64,000 nt of DNA from Tipula vernalis (Eukaryota > Arthropoda > Insecta > Diptera > Tipulidae): contig OY282558.1 in the NCBI GenBank assembly GCA_958295665.1, positions 330,681,106-330,745,105 on the forward strand. The letters run 5' to 3'. Below, one piece after another: positions 35,140-47,234 of the stretch. Both the position numbers and the translations under genes were made by a program. The notes below the pieces were generated by a model, which worked only from the letters and a program-made list of their open reading frames with translations, had not been told where the DNA came from and ran no database searches. Numbering within the stretch: the first letter of the stretch is position 1; the number at the start of each line of letters is the position of its first letter.

Positions 35140-35570
35140 CTCCATAATTAACTTAAGAAATTATTATTTGTTCATCGGTTTCACCTGTCTCTGGAGAGAA
35201 TTGGGCTTGAGCCTTCCTGATTCGGTTAGATCGTCTCGGCTGCAGAGTACAAGGTTTTTTTTAAGATTGAACGTACCCGAGTTGTTCCCATTTGATTCAT
35301 ACCCAACTGAAGGAATTCTTTCGGAGGAAATTCTTCGTTCGAGATGACGAATTCTGGTTGTAATTGGTTGTCAGTCATTCTTTCATTTCGACGTGCTTTC
35401 GTCGGACTAAATGCTTTGTCCCAGTGTCCAAAATGAAGCATATCTAAAGCTCACTGTTGCAGTTGCTCCGGAATCACTACTCGCAAACTATCGGTTCCTT
35501 TGACTATAATATCTTGACAAATATTTAATGAGTGTTGGCTCAAAAAAATGGTTTTTCCTTTTTCTTTTAA
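35140..35570 (-). pseudogene. Ty3/gypsy integrase fragment, minus strand
   Basis: Read on the minus strand, 35570-35400 gives the start of a gypsy integrase zinc-binding region (RVVIPEQLQQ, then LDMLHFGHWD, which has the His-x3-His spacing). It then passes into unrecognised sequence to about 35226. Stops are present. It lies back to back with the plus-strand gypsy copy that begins near 35640. Confidence 0.55.
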
Positions 35571-36526
35571 AAATGTCGGCCATCCCTGTTGAATATATTT
35601 ATTTTTGAAAGCAATTTATCATTACTCGAAAATCTTTTAATTATCCCAAATTATTTACCGAACTCGGAGACGATCGTCTGGGGAAGATTGGAAGAAGGTT
35701 CTGGGTCACCCAGAAGGTTGTGAGTTATGGGAGCTTATGAAGAGGAGAGTGGAGCCAAGGAAATTAAAATCGGAAAAGCCCTAGTTAACCCAGGGAACGA
35801 CTGTAGAGTACCAATTAGAACTCTAAATCTCTCTGATAAGACAAAAACCATCAAGAAAGGAACAGTCATCGAAAAATGTGACGGGGTATCAACGATAGTA
35901 AAATGTGAACAGAAAAGTTCAATTGAAAAAGCCGGCATGCAAGGGCAGAAAGAAATGGTAGAACAACTCATAATGGGCCGAAGATCTTTCCGTGGCACAG
36001 AAAAATTATATACATCAACTAATCAAACGGTACATGTCCATATTCTGCAGTACATCGGATAATAACGGAAGGATTTCAATGTTAAAGCACCGAATTGATA
36101 CAGGAAGAGAGATGTCGATTCGTCAACCACCCAGGAGGTTACCATTGGTAAAACAAGAAGAAGTCGACCGGATGGTAACAGATATACAGGCGGAAGTTGT
36201 AATCGAACCATTTAACAGTCCATGGAGCATACCAGTAGTTTTGGTCGAAAAGAAGGAGATTTTGCGTTGATTACTGAAAACTCAGTGCTGTGACTAAGTT
36301 AGATAGCTATACCCACTGCCAATGATTGATGACACGTTGGAAACGTTATCGGCTGCTCGAATGTTTTCAGGTCTACAAAGCGGCTATTGGCAGAGAAAAA
36401 GGCAGAAGATCGCGAGAAAAAGGCGTTCAGTGTGGGTAACGGGCTTTGGCAATTTAATGTTATGCCGTTTGGATTATGTAATGCCCCTGCTACTTTTGAA
36501 CGATTAATAAAGCGCGTCCTAAAGGG

Positions 36527-36974
36527 TGTAGCGACTCACAAATAAATTCAAGCATTCACATTCATCACTCGTTCATCGCCACAATTCAACCATCCGTTCA
36601 TACAATCCAATTCAACCAGTCACATGAACGCACTTTAGTCAACCACCAACGCGACACACTTCATTCCTTTTATATTTTGTTACGGCTGTCAAAAAAATCT
36701 CGCGCGAAAAGAAAATAAAAAAAAGAGAGGTTCGGTTTTTAACTCGATACAGTCGGAATTCTATACTCATACGGTAACGGTGTACATAAAAAAAACAACT
36801 GTGGTGAATTATAATAACAAATTATAATAATAAATAAATTCATTTTCTTAATTAATTAAAAGCAAATAATAGATTAAAACTAAATAAATAAATAAAACTT
36901 ATAAATTAAACAACACTAAAATAAAGTTTAATGTTCAACAAAATCAAGTTTTTTTATTAGCACGCAGTGCTAAA
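36527..36974 (+). repeat. 5' LTR of the CsRn1-type element
   Basis: About 448 bp beginning TGTAGCGACTCACAAATAAA and ending near GCAGTGCTAAA. No difference from the 3' LTR was found by eye. It contains AATAAA-type signals near its right end and TTTTATATTTTG near 36677. The exact end is uncertain by two to four A residues. Confidence 0.9.
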
Positions 36975-36976
36975 AA

Positions 36977-36993
36977 TGGTGACCATCGACGTT
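36977..36993 (+). promoter_or_regulatory. tRNA-Trp primer binding site
   Basis: TGGTGACCATCGACGT directly follows the 5' LTR. It matches the complement of the animal tRNA-Trp 3' end (TGGTGACCCCGACGT) at all but two positions. A tRNA-Trp primer is a known trait of CsRn1-clade elements. Confidence 0.8.
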
Positions 36994-37155
36994 CCTTTTT
37001 AGGAACCAAAATATTTGAACATATTACAACGTTTAACAAACATTATAGTTATAAAAAAAAAACAAACCAATAAAGTGAAAATACGAACAAAACGTGCAAC
37101 AAAAATAAAAAACCGCAGCCATATTTCGAAATAATTTCGGTGTTTAAACAAAAAC

Positions 37156-37187
<32 letters not shown>

Positions 37188-37545
37188 TTTTGGATTTTCC
37201 CAAACGCACCAACGAGGCAATCAACAATTTAGCTATATAAAACAGAAGGCCGGGTGCAAAATAAGCACCGGCCAGTCGGTAAGTCGAACAAAATATTAAC
37301 AATAAAGTGTACAAAGTATTTACATATACTAACAATTGTTACTTTTGTTTTTTTTTTACCGCTAACACCGTACACAAATCATAAATAAAACCTACATGGA
37401 AAACGGTGCACATACATCAACACCGCCATATTTGCAATCGAAAATCACGAACAACCGGAGTTATAACCAACAAAATAAATTCAACGGGAATATACAACAA
37501 TTTTTAAACAAAAATACACCACAGTTACGACATAATTAATAACAA

Positions 37546-37770
37546 TACGCGCACAAAGGCGTGTCAACAAAGTCACCCAAGACACGAAAGTGTTAGGGGC
37601 GATCAACGTGGGAGCAACCATACGCGCACAAAGGCGTGTCAACAAAGTCACCCAAGACACGAAAGTGTTAGGGGCGATCAACGTGGGAGCAACCATACGC
37701 GCACAAAGGCGTGTCAACAAAGTCACCCAAGACACGAATGTGTTAGGGGCGACCCACGTGGGAGCAGCAC
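37546..37770 (+). repeat. Three 75-bp tandem repeats in the element leader
   Basis: A unit starting TACGCGCACAAAGGCGTGTC occurs at 37546, 37621 and 37696. The first two are almost the same; the third differs at a few bases (GACCCACGTGGGAGC in place of GATCAACGTGGGAGC). They lie in the 1.4-kb leader between the primer site and Gag, a place where some retroelements carry tandem repeats with promoter or packaging roles. Confidence 0.9.
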
Positions 37771-38380
37771 TTCGATCAACACACAAGAAGATTCCAACAA
37801 ACAAAATACATATAAAAACCGCAAGTAGTAATAAAAATTTTTTTTTCTTTCTCGATGCACAATAAAGTTTTTTTTTTATATATATATATAAATTTTGCGT
37901 TTAAATACTATATTTATTACTATATTGCTATATTATAAATTAAATTATTATACATTTCACTCATTTTTATTGACTTATTTGTACATGTAAATTATATTTC
38001 ACCACAATACGGTAATTTTCTCATTATTTCAAATCTCCCGATCATTTAACGGTTTTATTTGGTTTATTATCACTGTATCAAACATTCGAATCTCATTTTG
38101 ACTTATCAATTAAATTTTTATTTTCTTAAAAACTCAACAAGAGTACGCCCCAAGACGAAGGTGACGGCTCGTCCCGTACTTGGGGGCTCTTGTCAACAAA
38201 CACTAAAAAAGTGATTGATATCTATTGAAATTTACTCTTTTAATTTCACTACACGGTACCCATTCCGAACAAATTTAATTTCATTCGATACATTTTTCTT
38301 TGTTTTTTTTCTCTATCATTTTTTTTTTTTTTGTTTCAATTTAAAACCTCATTGCTTGTCGAAACACACTAGATACGACT

Positions 38381-39295
38381 ATGGTCAACAGCGACGAGGA
38401 AATGGCCTCCCAAAATATAAAAGGCGAGGTTGAGGCCACCTCGCGTACCATAAAGCTACAACAGTTTTGGCTAGACAACGCCAGGAACTGGTTTAACATG
38501 GCGGAACTACAATTCCGGATCACTGGAATTAAGACGGACAAAGAAAAATTCGTAAGCCTGTTGTCGGCACTGTCTCCACAAGCTTGTGATTGTGTCTCGG
38601 ATATCATGGCAAATCCGCCAAACGACAATTTGTATGACACACTCAAGTCAGCACTACTAACTCGTTTGACACCAACGGACGAATCCAAGCTTGAAGCATT
38701 ACTGTCACAACAACAGTTAGGAGACAGGCGGCCATCCGAGGCGCTTCGCTACATAAGACAACTGGCAGGTACACAAGTCACTGAGAAAGTGGTAAAATCA
38801 TTGTGGATCCGCAAAATGCCCGAGATCATCAAAATATCGCTGTTGGCACAGCCGGACTCAATTAATCTTGATGACTTGGCTATCACAGCTGATAAGTTAC
38901 ATGCCGCGATGTCACATAGTCAACTTCAAAATATTTCCGCGGTCACTCGGCAAGCACGTTCCACCGTCCGCACTGAGCCAAACCGTCAACCAACTGTGGG
39001 CACTTCACAGAGTGCCACGATAGAAGATCGACTCGCTAGAATAGAATCGCGGTTAAATAATTTGACCAACAACCGCAGTCGCTCAAGGGGTAGACAATCA
39101 GCTCAGTCAGGGTATCGACGCAACTCCAACTATCGCAGCACCAGCACCAATAACCGTCGGTATGACAAGTGCTGGTTTCATTGGAGATTCGGTGCGTCAG
39201 CTCGCAAATATGTGGAACCATGCAATTTTAAGGCGACTTCCACATCGAGCATGGAAATCGATCCTCAATCAAAAAACGAGAAAAACAACGGGTAG
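38381..39295 (+). CDS. Gag of the CsRn1-type element
   Basis: A 304-residue structural protein that would assemble the particle around element RNA. The N-terminal capsid-like region carries [11 protein letters not shown] and [13 protein letters not shown]; the motif [20 protein letters not shown] near residues 105-125 and [17 protein letters not shown] near 145 are typical of this clade. A basic Arg/Ser stretch (SRSRGRQ) leads to the C-terminal knuckle at residues 264-281 ([18 protein letters not shown]). The clade has a CHCC pattern here, but residue 277 is Tyr instead of the expected third Cys. The start is ATG 38381, the first in frame after the long leader. A slippery heptamer lies seven codons before the stop. 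Confidence 0.9.
   Translation: MVNSDEEMASQNIKGEVEATSRTIKLQQFWLDNARNWFNMAELQFRITGIKTDKEKFVSLLSALSPQACDCVSDIMANPPNDNLYDTLKSALLTRLTPTDESKLEALLSQQQLGDRRPSEALRYIRQLAGTQVTEKVVKSLWIRKMPEIIKISLLAQPDSINLDDLAITADKLHAAMSHSQLQNISAVTRQARSTVRTEPNRQPTVGTSQSATIEDRLARIESRLNNLTNNRSRSRGRQSAQSGYRRNSNYRSTSTNNRRYDKCWFHWRFGASARKYVEPCNFKATSTSSMEIDPQSKNEKNNG
39271..39277 (+). promoter_or_regulatory. -1 ribosomal frameshift site, A AAA AAC
   Basis: In the Gag frame the bases read TCA AAA AAC, a classical X XXY YYZ slippery heptamer. The Pol frame is open from 39277 and is -1 relative to Gag. The palindrome GACGACGTCGTC at 39297-39308 is about 20 bases downstream and could help pausing, though it is short. Confidence 0.75.
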
Positions 39296-42200
39296 AGACG
39301 ACGTCGTCCAACACCCATAAAGTAGGTCGTTTGTTCCTCCACGACCACATAAACAAATTAACTTTTCTTATCGACACTGGCGCTGACCTTTCGGTTATTC
39401 CAGCTCAATTTTTCAAGGGCGCGTTTTCATTCACAAAACGTGACCCAGATCTAGTCTTATCGGCTGCCAATAGTACCACAATCCACACCTACGGCACGAA
39501 GTTGCTTCAGGTGGACATCGGACTTAAGAGAACATTCACTCATGCATTCATTTTAGCTGATGTGAATCGTCCGATTATTGGCGCCGATTTCCTGTATAAG
39601 TTTGGCCTCCTTGTTGACCTTAAGCACAAAAGGCTGGTTGATTCAGCGACTAAGCTGTCAATCAATGCCACAATGGTTCGTGATAACACCCCAACTCCGA
39701 TCCATTACGCAGTCAACAACGGTTATGCCACTCTGCTTAGGAATTTCCCAGCACTTACAGCAGAGCCAGATTACAACTTACCAGTTAGACACAACGTGGT
39801 TCATCACATCGTTACAACAGGCCATCTGCCCGTTTCAAGACCACGTCGACTAGATCAAGTGAGACATAAAGCCGCTCAAACAGAATTCCAGCATATGGTG
39901 GAATTAGGGATTTGTAGGCCATCTGCATCTCCTGTATCATGTCCACTTCACATGGTGAAGAAAAAAGATCAAGATTGGAGACCATGTGGAGATTATCGGC
40001 GTTTAAACACGGTGACAACACCGGATCGCTACCCGATACCACACATTCAAAACTTTTCCATGCACTTGAATGGATGCCAAGTATTCTCCAAAATTGATCT
40101 TGTCAGAGCATACCATTTAATTCCCGTCGCACCTGAAGACGTTCATAAGACGGCAATCACAACACCGTTTGGCCTATTCGAATTCACACGGATGCCATTC
40201 GGCTTACGCAATGCCGCTCAAACGTTTCAACGTTTCATGAACGAAGTCGTACGTGACTTGGATTTCGTTTTCGTCTATATTGACGACATTCTTGTTGCGT
40301 CACAAACTGAGGAACAACACAAACTGCACTTGGAACAACTTTTCCGTAGGCTAACACAGTTTGACGTTCATATCAAGAGCTCAAAATGCGTCTTTGGCGT
40401 GTCCACTCTTGACTTCCTCAGTCACCAGATAACACCTAATGGTATTCTGCCGTCCGGAGGACGAATTAATGCCATTAGGGAGTTCCCAGCCCCTACTACA
40501 ATCAAAAGTATACAGCGATTTGTCGGCATGGTGAATTACTACCACCGATTCATACCAAAACTCGCTCAAACACTCGCGCCAATCCACAGCCACTTGGCAG
40601 CTTTACTCAAAAAGCCCAAGACAGCCAAGAATTTCACTTGGCCTGACGAATGTCAACAAGCATTCACGTCACTTAAAGCTGAATTGGCCCAGATAACACT
40701 TCTGGCACACCCACTGAGCGACTCAAAGCTCAGCATAACCACAGACGCGTCAAATACGGCTGTCGGTGCTGTGCTACAACAGTACAATAACGAGTGTTGG
40801 GAACCACTGGGATTTTTCTCCAAGAAACTATCGGATGCTGAAAAGAAATATTCTGCATTCGATCGGGAATTACTAGCAATTTATCAGGCAGTCAAACACT
40901 TCCGATATTTTGTCGAAGGTCGGGATTTCACCATTTACACCGACCACAAACCTCTGACACGAGCAATTCAGTCTAAAACTGAACGTAATCCGAGGCAATC
41001 TCGCCACCTGGAATACATTAGTCAATTTACCACGGACATTCAGCATGTTCACGGACACGACAACGTTGTCGCAGATACACTATCGCGCACAACCGACAAT
41101 GAAATGGCCACAGTCGACACACACATCGACTTGCAAACAATTGCAAATGCACAAAAAGCAGACCTAGAACTTCAGAATTTACTTTCTGGTTCCGAAGGTC
41201 ACACTAGTTCATCAGTGAAACTAGAGCTTTTCAAACTACCTGGCCTCGAAATAGTTTGCGAAATCGCAGATGGGAAGAATCGCCCATACATCGCAGACTC
41301 ACTACGTCGCACCGTATTCAATACATTACACAACATTTCACATCCTGGAGTCCGTGCAACTCGTAAATTGATTACAGCTCGCTACTTTTGGCCCAGCATA
41401 AACAAAGACGTGAACAATTGGGCTCAGTCTTGTTTATCCTGCCAACGTGCTAAAGTTCAACGGCACACCAAATCACCTCATGGACAATTTCAAATTCCAC
41501 ACGGTCGATTTGAGCATATCCATATAGACATCGTAGGACCACTTCCGCCATCTAATGGATACTCATACCTACTCACATGTGTCGATCGTTTCACTCGCTG
41601 GCCCGAAGCATACTGCATGACCAATATGTCTGCTGCAACCATAGCCACCACCTTCGTCAACAACTACGTATCACGATTCGGCGTACCCCTTAATATCACA
41701 ACCGATCAAGGAACGCAATTTGAGTCCAAGCTTTTCAGCGAGTTAACAAAACTTCTTGGCTCACATCGGATACGCACAACGGCTTACCATCCTCAAGCCA
41801 ATGGCATGGTCGAACGCTTTCATCGGCAACTCAAAGCCGCATTAATGGCCAGAGGCAATACAATCAATTGGAGTTCGGAAATACCAATCATACTACTTGG
41901 TATCCGGGCAACAGTGAAGGAAGATATTAAGTGCTCACCGGCAGAATTAGTTTACGGTCAAACCATCAAACTACCCGGTGAATTCTTTATCGAAAATCCT
42001 CCTTCACCACTTCCAACTACCGACACAATCATCGACCAACTGCGACAAACCATGCGCAACCTCATACCAAAAACACCACGTCAATCCAAACAAGATGACG
42101 TATTTGTTCCGAAATCGCTCAGCAACTGCGATTTTGTTTTCATAAGAACAGACAAGGTTCGCACGGGATTAACTCCTCCCTATGAAGGTCCGTATAAAGT

Positions 42201-42372
42201 TATACGCAGACTTAGGAAACATTTCATCGTATCGATTAATGGTAAAAATTCCAACGTTTCAATCGATCGACTTAAACCAGCTTACGGAATACTTAGTTCG
42301 GCTGAGCAAACATCAAGCCATCGGGTTCATAAAACCGTCCGTATTGCTTCCACTACTACAATCATTCCCTAG
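39277..42372 (+). CDS. Pol of the CsRn1-type element: protease, RT, RNase H, integrase
   Basis: An unbroken frame of about 1031 codons, entered by -1 frameshift from Gag. Order: protease ([13 protein letters not shown], near 39360); RT ([23 protein letters not shown], catalytic [10 protein letters not shown] near 40271-40300); RNase H ([45 protein letters not shown]); integrase zinc region ([13 protein letters not shown], then CLSCQRAK); integrase core acids in [17 protein letters not shown] and [13 protein letters not shown]; and a C-terminal YEGPYKVI...SIDRLKPAY domain. All catalytic residues look intact. There is no env-like frame after it. GGGAGGGGGAAAA and GCGGGGGAG upstream of the 3' LTR are polypurine-tract candidates. 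Confidence 0.93.
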   Translation, partial: REKQRVETTSSNTHKVGRLFLHDHINKLTFLIDTGADLSVIPAQFFKGAFSFTKRDPDLVLSAANSTTIHTYGTKLLQVDIGLKRTFTHAFILADVNRPIIGADFLYKFGLLVDLKHKRLVDSATKLSINATMVRDNTPTPIHYAVNNGYATLLRNFPALTAEPDYNLPVRHNVVHHIVTTGHLPVSRPRRLDQVRHKAAQTEFQHMVELGICRPSASPVSCPLHMVKKKDQDWRPCGDYRRLNTVTTPDRYPIPHIQNFSMHLNGCQVFSKIDLVRAYHLIPVAPEDVHKTAITTPFGLFEFTRMPFGLRNAAQTFQRFMNEVVRDLDFVFVYIDDILVASQTEEQHKLHLEQLFRRLTQFDVHIKSSKCVFGVSTLDFLSHQITPNGILPSGGRINAIREFPAPTTIKSIQRFVGMVNYYHRFIPKLAQTLAPIHSHLAALLKKPKTAKNFTWPDECQQAFTSLKAELAQITLLAHPLSDSKLSITTDASNTAVGAVLQQYNNECWEPLGFFSKKLSDAEKKYSAFDRELLAIYQAVKHFRYFVEGRDFTIYTDHKPLTRAIQSKTERNPRQSRHLEYISQFTTDIQHVHGHDNVVADTLSRTTDNEMATVDTHIDLQTIANAQKADLELQNLLSGSEGHTSSSVKLELFKLPGLEIVCEIADGKNRPYIADSLRRTVFNTLHNISHPGVRATRKLITARYFWPSINKDVNNWAQSCLSCQRAKVQRHTKSPHGQFQIPHGRFEHIHIDIVGPLPPSNGYSYLLTCVDRFTRWPEAYCMTNMSAATIATTFVNNYVSRFGVPLNITTDQGTQFESKLFSELTKLLGSHRIRTTAYHPQANGMVERFHRQLKAALMARGNTINWSSEIPIILLGIRATVKEDIKCSPAELVYGQTIKLPGEFFIENPPSPLPTTDTIIDQLRQTMRNLIPKTPRQSKQDDVFVPKSLSNCDFVFIRTDKVRTGLTPPYEGPYKVIRRLRKHFIVSINGKNSNVSIDRLKPAYGILSSAEQTSSHRVHKTVRIASTTTIIP

Positions 42373-42402
42373 GGAGGGGGAAAATCACTCGCGGGGGAGT
42401 CC

Positions 42403-42850
42403 TGTAGCGACTCACAAATAAATTCAAGCATTCACATTCATCACTCGTTCATCGCCACAATTCAACCATCCGTTCATACAATCCAATTCAACCAGTCACA
42501 TGAACGCACTTTAGTCAACCACCAACGCGACACACTTCATTCCTTTTATATTTTGTTACGGCTGTCAAAAAAATCTCGCGCGAAAAGAAAATAAAAAAAA
42601 GAGAGGTTCGGTTTTTAACTCGATACAGTCGGAATTCTATACTCATACGGTAACGGTGTACATAAAAAAAACAACTGTGGTGAATTATAATAACAAATTA
42701 TAATAATAAATAAATTCATTTTCTTAATTAATTAAAAGCAAATAATAGATTAAAACTAAATAAATAAATAAAACTTATAAATTAAACAACACTAAAATAA
42801 AGTTTAATGTTCAACAAAATCAAGTTTTTTTATTAGCACGCAGTGCTAAA
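42403..42850 (+). repeat. 3' LTR of the CsRn1-type element
   Basis: Appears identical to the 5' LTR at an offset of 5876 bases. The old gypsy RT frame resumes directly after it once a single copy of the target duplication is counted. Confidence 0.9.
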
Positions 42851-44330
42851 AGGGATTACATATGGAAGACAAGACCTGCCTGATACATCTGGACGACATC
42901 TTCGTAATGGGCAAGGATTATGATGGTCATCTAAGGAACTTGGCAGAAGTTTTAGATCGGATACAGGCTGCCGGATCAAAGTTAAGCTCAAAAAGTGTAA
43001 GCTGTTCAGAACGGAAGAAAAATATTTGGGTCATCTGCTAATGACGAATGGAATTCACACCGACGAAGAAAATATCGCAGCGGTAGAGTGACCAAGACTT
43101 AAAAATTTACACGAATTACGAAACTTTCTGCGATTGTGCACCTATTACAGACGATTCGTGCCGGGATTCACCAACGTCGCATAAAGAGTTTGCACGAGTT
43201 AACCAGGAAGAACAAGGCATTCGAATGGAAGAATGACCAGGAAGAAACATTCGTGGAACTAAGGAGACGATTATGCATTGCGCCGATCCTAACACACAGT
43301 ATACCCAATGTGCAATTTATTTTGGATACCGACGCAAGCAATGACCGAATAGGAGGAGTTTTATCACAGAAAACGGATGGCCAAGAACGAGTTATTCCAT
43401 ACTACTGCAAAACCGGAGCGTAATTATTGCGTAACACGAAAAGAATTGTTGGCTATAGTGGAATGGGTTAAGCATTTCCATCAGTACCTTTATGGCCGTT
43501 TACGACCGAATTACGGAGCTTTACGGTGGCTGTTGCAATTTAAAAACCCAGAGGGGCAAGTAGCACGTGGGATCGAACGTCTTCAAATCTACGATTTCCA
43601 GATCTAACATCGGAAGGGAAGTGTAGACGAAAATGCCGACATACCTATTATCAAAACGACTATGTCCAGTAGACTGTAAACATTGTGGTCACGTCACACT
43701 GAAATAAAGGAAGGTATCATCGACACTAGGCTTACGTAACTGCTGCCTGACGAGGAATGGACTGACGAAATCATCAGGAAAGGTCAATTAGACGACAGGG
43801 ATTTATCGGTTATCGTCTAATTAAAGGAAAAGGAACACCGGTCCACTTGGAGCAAGATAGCGGACAAAACTCTCATTGTCAAGGCTCATTGGGCTCAATG
43901 CGATAGCTTCCGAATAGAGAATATGTGTTTGAATCGAATGTAGTAAAGCACGGATGGCAAAGTGAAGCAATTGTTGCTGGTGAAACCGAAGAGGCGGATT
44001 GCGGAAATCATGAAAAAGTATCACGGAGGAGTAAGTGGGGGCCTACTAGGAATTAATAAAACACTGGCCAAGATACTTCAACAATTCTACTGGACAGGAT
44101 ATAGACGTTCGGTGATAGAATAGTGCCAAGAATGTGACGAATGTGCGGCGGTGAAGAGACCCACACGTAAAAGTCGTGGCACCATGAAACAATATAACGT
44201 CGGAGCACCATTCGAGAGGATTTCAATGGATGTAGCGTGACCATTTCCCTCCACCAATAATGGATTATTTTAGCAAATGGCCGGAGGTGTACCCCATTCC
44301 CAATCAGGGACAACAACAATAGCTGATGCC

Positions 44331-44511
44331 TGTAACATAAATATGTAACCTTGCATAGTATACTCATCTTGGTAAATAGAAACCTAATATATATGGAAAA
44401 CCTTGTTATATTGAATAAAAAATAAATGCGCATCACTCTTGTGGTAGCCTTAAAACGTATCTAATACTTTTATCATTATCTAACTATAACCGGTATAATT
44501 ATCATATTACA
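44331..44511 (+). repeat. 5' LTR of the Mag-like element
   Basis: Starts TGTAACATAAATATGTAACC and ends ATCATATTACA. Compared with the 3' LTR it differs around 44390-44397, has one extra A near 44422, and differs around 44442-44447. Confidence 0.9.
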
Positions 44512-44661
44512 TGGTGTCAGACAATTTATCAATATAATAAATTAATGCCGTTATAGTGCAACGAAAATTATATAAGTTAATTAGTCAACAACTGTCGAAA
44601 ATATAGTATTGACTAAATTATAATTTATAATTCAAGTGAGGAAAATCCAGAACATTCCAAC

Positions 44662-45472
44662 ATGACCACCAACTCGAATAGTGTATCGATGCGCAGCATA
44701 CAGCTACTAATTTTTAATGAACATATTGCTCGAGACTGGAAGAATTGGATACAAATATTTAAATGGCATTCAGTAGCTACGGGTTTAGAAACTAAAGCTG
44801 AGGAAATTCGAATAGCTACATTAATGGCGTCGATTGGATTGGATGCAGTAAATGGGTACAACACGTTTAACCTCACAGATGATGAAAGCAAATCGTATGA
44901 CGCAATAGTCGCTAAATTCGAGACATATTTTACACCTAAAAGGAGTGTAATACATATATGAAAGATATTCATTTAATAGAATGCAACAACAAGATGGCGA
45001 AACGATAGATGAGTTTGTTACTAAAATCAAGGCTCAAGCAATACTTTGTGGGTACGTGAAAAATTACTCTCAGAAGATGGACTCACTTTAGATAGAGCAA
45101 TAAATATTTGCAAATCTAGTGAAATAGCCTCAAAACAGTTGAAGGACATTAAGGGTGAACATAACATCGATGCATTAGCTAGAAAAAACGTGCTAAAAAC
45201 ATCGACAACCGATAGCGACGAATTTGATTGTACGGTGTAACACGCGTCATGGGAAAAAATCCTGTCCAGCGTATGGTAAAAAGTGTGCAAAGTGCAATAA
45301 AAAAGGGCATTTTGCAAAGTCATGTCGGGTTAAAATTGATAAAAGCAATTGTAAAAATAATATCAAGAACAATGCTCGTGCTGATACAGTAAAGTCTAAT
45401 TCAGATGAAGAAATTGAAATGTTCGTGAATAGTGTGTCCAATGATGATAAAGAGACTGGACCGAGGTATTAA
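44662..45472 (+). pseudogene. Gag of the Mag-like element, frameshifted
   Basis: The capsid-like region at 44662-44961 (WIQIFKWHSVATGLETK, ASIGLDAVNGYNTF) continues in other frames near 44960-45230 (MQQQDGETIDEFVTKIKAQA). A zinc-knuckle region follows at 45240-45330: CPAYGKKCAKCNKKGHFAKSC, a CX2CX4HX4C knuckle preceded by an extra cysteine pair. At least two frameshifts break it. Confidence 0.75.
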
Positions 45473-47161
45473 AAATTAACGACATAAATCTAAAAGTAAA
45501 ATTAGATTCAGGTGCACAGTGTAATGTCTTAAGTAAAAATATTGCAGAAAAATTAAAAGCCAAAGTGAATCGATCAAACACAAAAAGACTAGTGGCATAT
45601 AATGAGCAAAAAATAAAGGTTCTTGGTGAAATTACAGTAATGTGTATAACGAAATATAATTCAACAACAAAAGAAGTAGTGTTTAAAAAATAATAAATGA
45701 AAATTTTATGTCAATATTGGGAAAAAAAATCTTGTGAAGATTTAGGACTAATTTATCGAGTGCGTAGTGTGTCGAATGATGACGACGAAATTTTCAAAGG
45801 ACTCGGATGTCTAAAAAATTATAAATATGACATTCAAACAACAACAATTCGAAATCAGACCAGCAAGAAGAATACCACATTCCATTAGGGACATTGTTAA
45901 ACTGGAACTTGATAAAATGGAGAAAATGAAAGTTATCGTAAGGGTCAATGAACCAACACCAGCAGTAAGTCCAATGATTATAGTTCGTAAAAACGAAAAG
46001 ATCAGAATCTATATGGATCCGACTGATCTAAATCGCAATATTTTACGACGCCAGTATCCATTAAATACAATTGAAGAAATATCTGCCAGATTGGGTGGGT
46101 CAAAATATTTCACACTACTAGATTGTATGCGTGGTTTTTGGCAAATACAGGTTACTGAAAGAACACAAAAATATTTAACGTTTGCTACACCTTGGGGACT
46201 TATTCTTGCTTACGATTGCCATTTGGACTTTCATCAGCATCAAGTATTTAGCGAGGCGATGAATAATATACTGAAAAATATAAGCGGAGTAGAAATTTCT
46301 ATGGATGACATACTTATCCATGCACCTACTAAAGAAAAGTTGGCACAGATTACGGAAGTAGTACTGAGGATATTGAGAGAAGCAGGACTGAAACTAAACA
46401 GAGATAAGTGTAAATTCCAAGTTCAAACACTTAAATTCTTGGGTCACGTTATAACACCTGCCGGTCTCTACCCAGATACTGAAAAAATCGAAGCAATTTA
46501 TAAGTTAAAAATACCACCACAAAATGTGAAAGAACTTCAGCGAATGTTGGGAATGGTGACCTACTTGAATAAATTTATACCAAATCTATCAAAAATTACC
46601 GAACCTTTAAGAGAATTGTTGGTAAAGCAAAATGCATGGCTTTGGACGGAACAACATGACAAAGTGGTAAAAAATATTAAGACAGTGTTGTCTACACCTC
46701 CAGTACTTCGGTTCTATGATGTCAATAAGGATGTAAAGTTATCTGTGGACATAAGTTCAAAATCACTAGGATTTGTACTTATGCAGGATAATCAACCGAT
46801 AGCATACGGAACCAAGGCATTAAGCAATTCTCAGAAAAACTATCCACAAATTGAAAAGGAAGCGTTGGCTATAAGAACCGCCTGTAAAAAATTTCATCAA
46901 TTTATTTACGGTAAAAAGCTAACTATTGAGACGGATCACAAGCCATTAAAAGTCACTTACAAGAGACCAATAGAAGAAGCTCCCGCCAGATTACAACGTA
47001 TAGTGTTTGATACGCTCCAATATTCGCCTAAGGTGATATATATCAAAGGTACTGATATTCCAATAGCGGATACGTTGAGCAGAGATTGTACACATGATAA
47101 TGAAGAAATAGACTGGAAAGAAGTGGAAATTTACATTTATTCTCGGTGGATTTCCGGATGA
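45460..47161 (+). pseudogene. Protease, RT and RNase H of the Mag-like element
   Basis: The protease active site LDSGAQCNVLS is at 45505-45540 in a broken frame. RT and RNase H share an open frame from 45827 to 47161: RIYMDPTDLNRNI, catalytic ISMDDILIHA near 46295-46325, FLGHVITPAGLYPD, then RNase H (LSVDISSKSLGFVLMQ, KEALAIRTACKKFHQFIYG, TDHKPLK, IADTLSRD). Around 46205-46245 a short stretch reads in the wrong frame, hiding the conserved PFGLSSAS motif, which is present in the +1 frame. The enzyme is probably dead despite the long open frame. Confidence 0.85.
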
Positions 47162-47234
47162 TAAAAAAAATCTTCCAAATGAAGTAAAACCATATTTTAA
47201 TTTTCGTCATCAGTTAAGTCATGAGAGTGGTATA

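Larger units (their letters stand above)
36527..42850 (+). mobile_element. Young CsRn1-type Ty3/gypsy retrotransposon
   Basis: A complete 6.3-kb LTR element. The two LTRs look identical base for base by eye. A short target duplication (up to AAAGGG, 36521-36526 and 42849-42854) flanks it. A tRNA-Trp-like primer site, a Gag ending in a CHCC-type knuckle, and an uninterrupted Pol are the marks of the CsRn1 clade. The target is the RT of an older gypsy copy, between the codons for NAPATF and LDDI. Both coding regions are open, so the insertion is recent and may be autonomous, apart from one altered Cys in Gag. Confidence 0.93.

Noticed and set aside
36999..37335. Minus-strand frames with poly-Phe
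   Set aside because: They are poly(A) on the plus strand just after the 5' LTR.
37600..37770. CRISPR-like array of three repeats
   Set aside because: Head-to-tail 75-bp units without spacers in a retrotransposon leader of an animal genome.
37481..37804. 107-residue minus-strand frame with three repeated segments
   Set aside because: It is the reverse reading of the 75-bp leader repeats; a period divisible by three keeps any open frame open by chance.
39331..39333. Pol starting at the TTG of 39331
   Set aside because: The frame is open further upstream and a slippery heptamer gives a better explanation than an unusual start codon.
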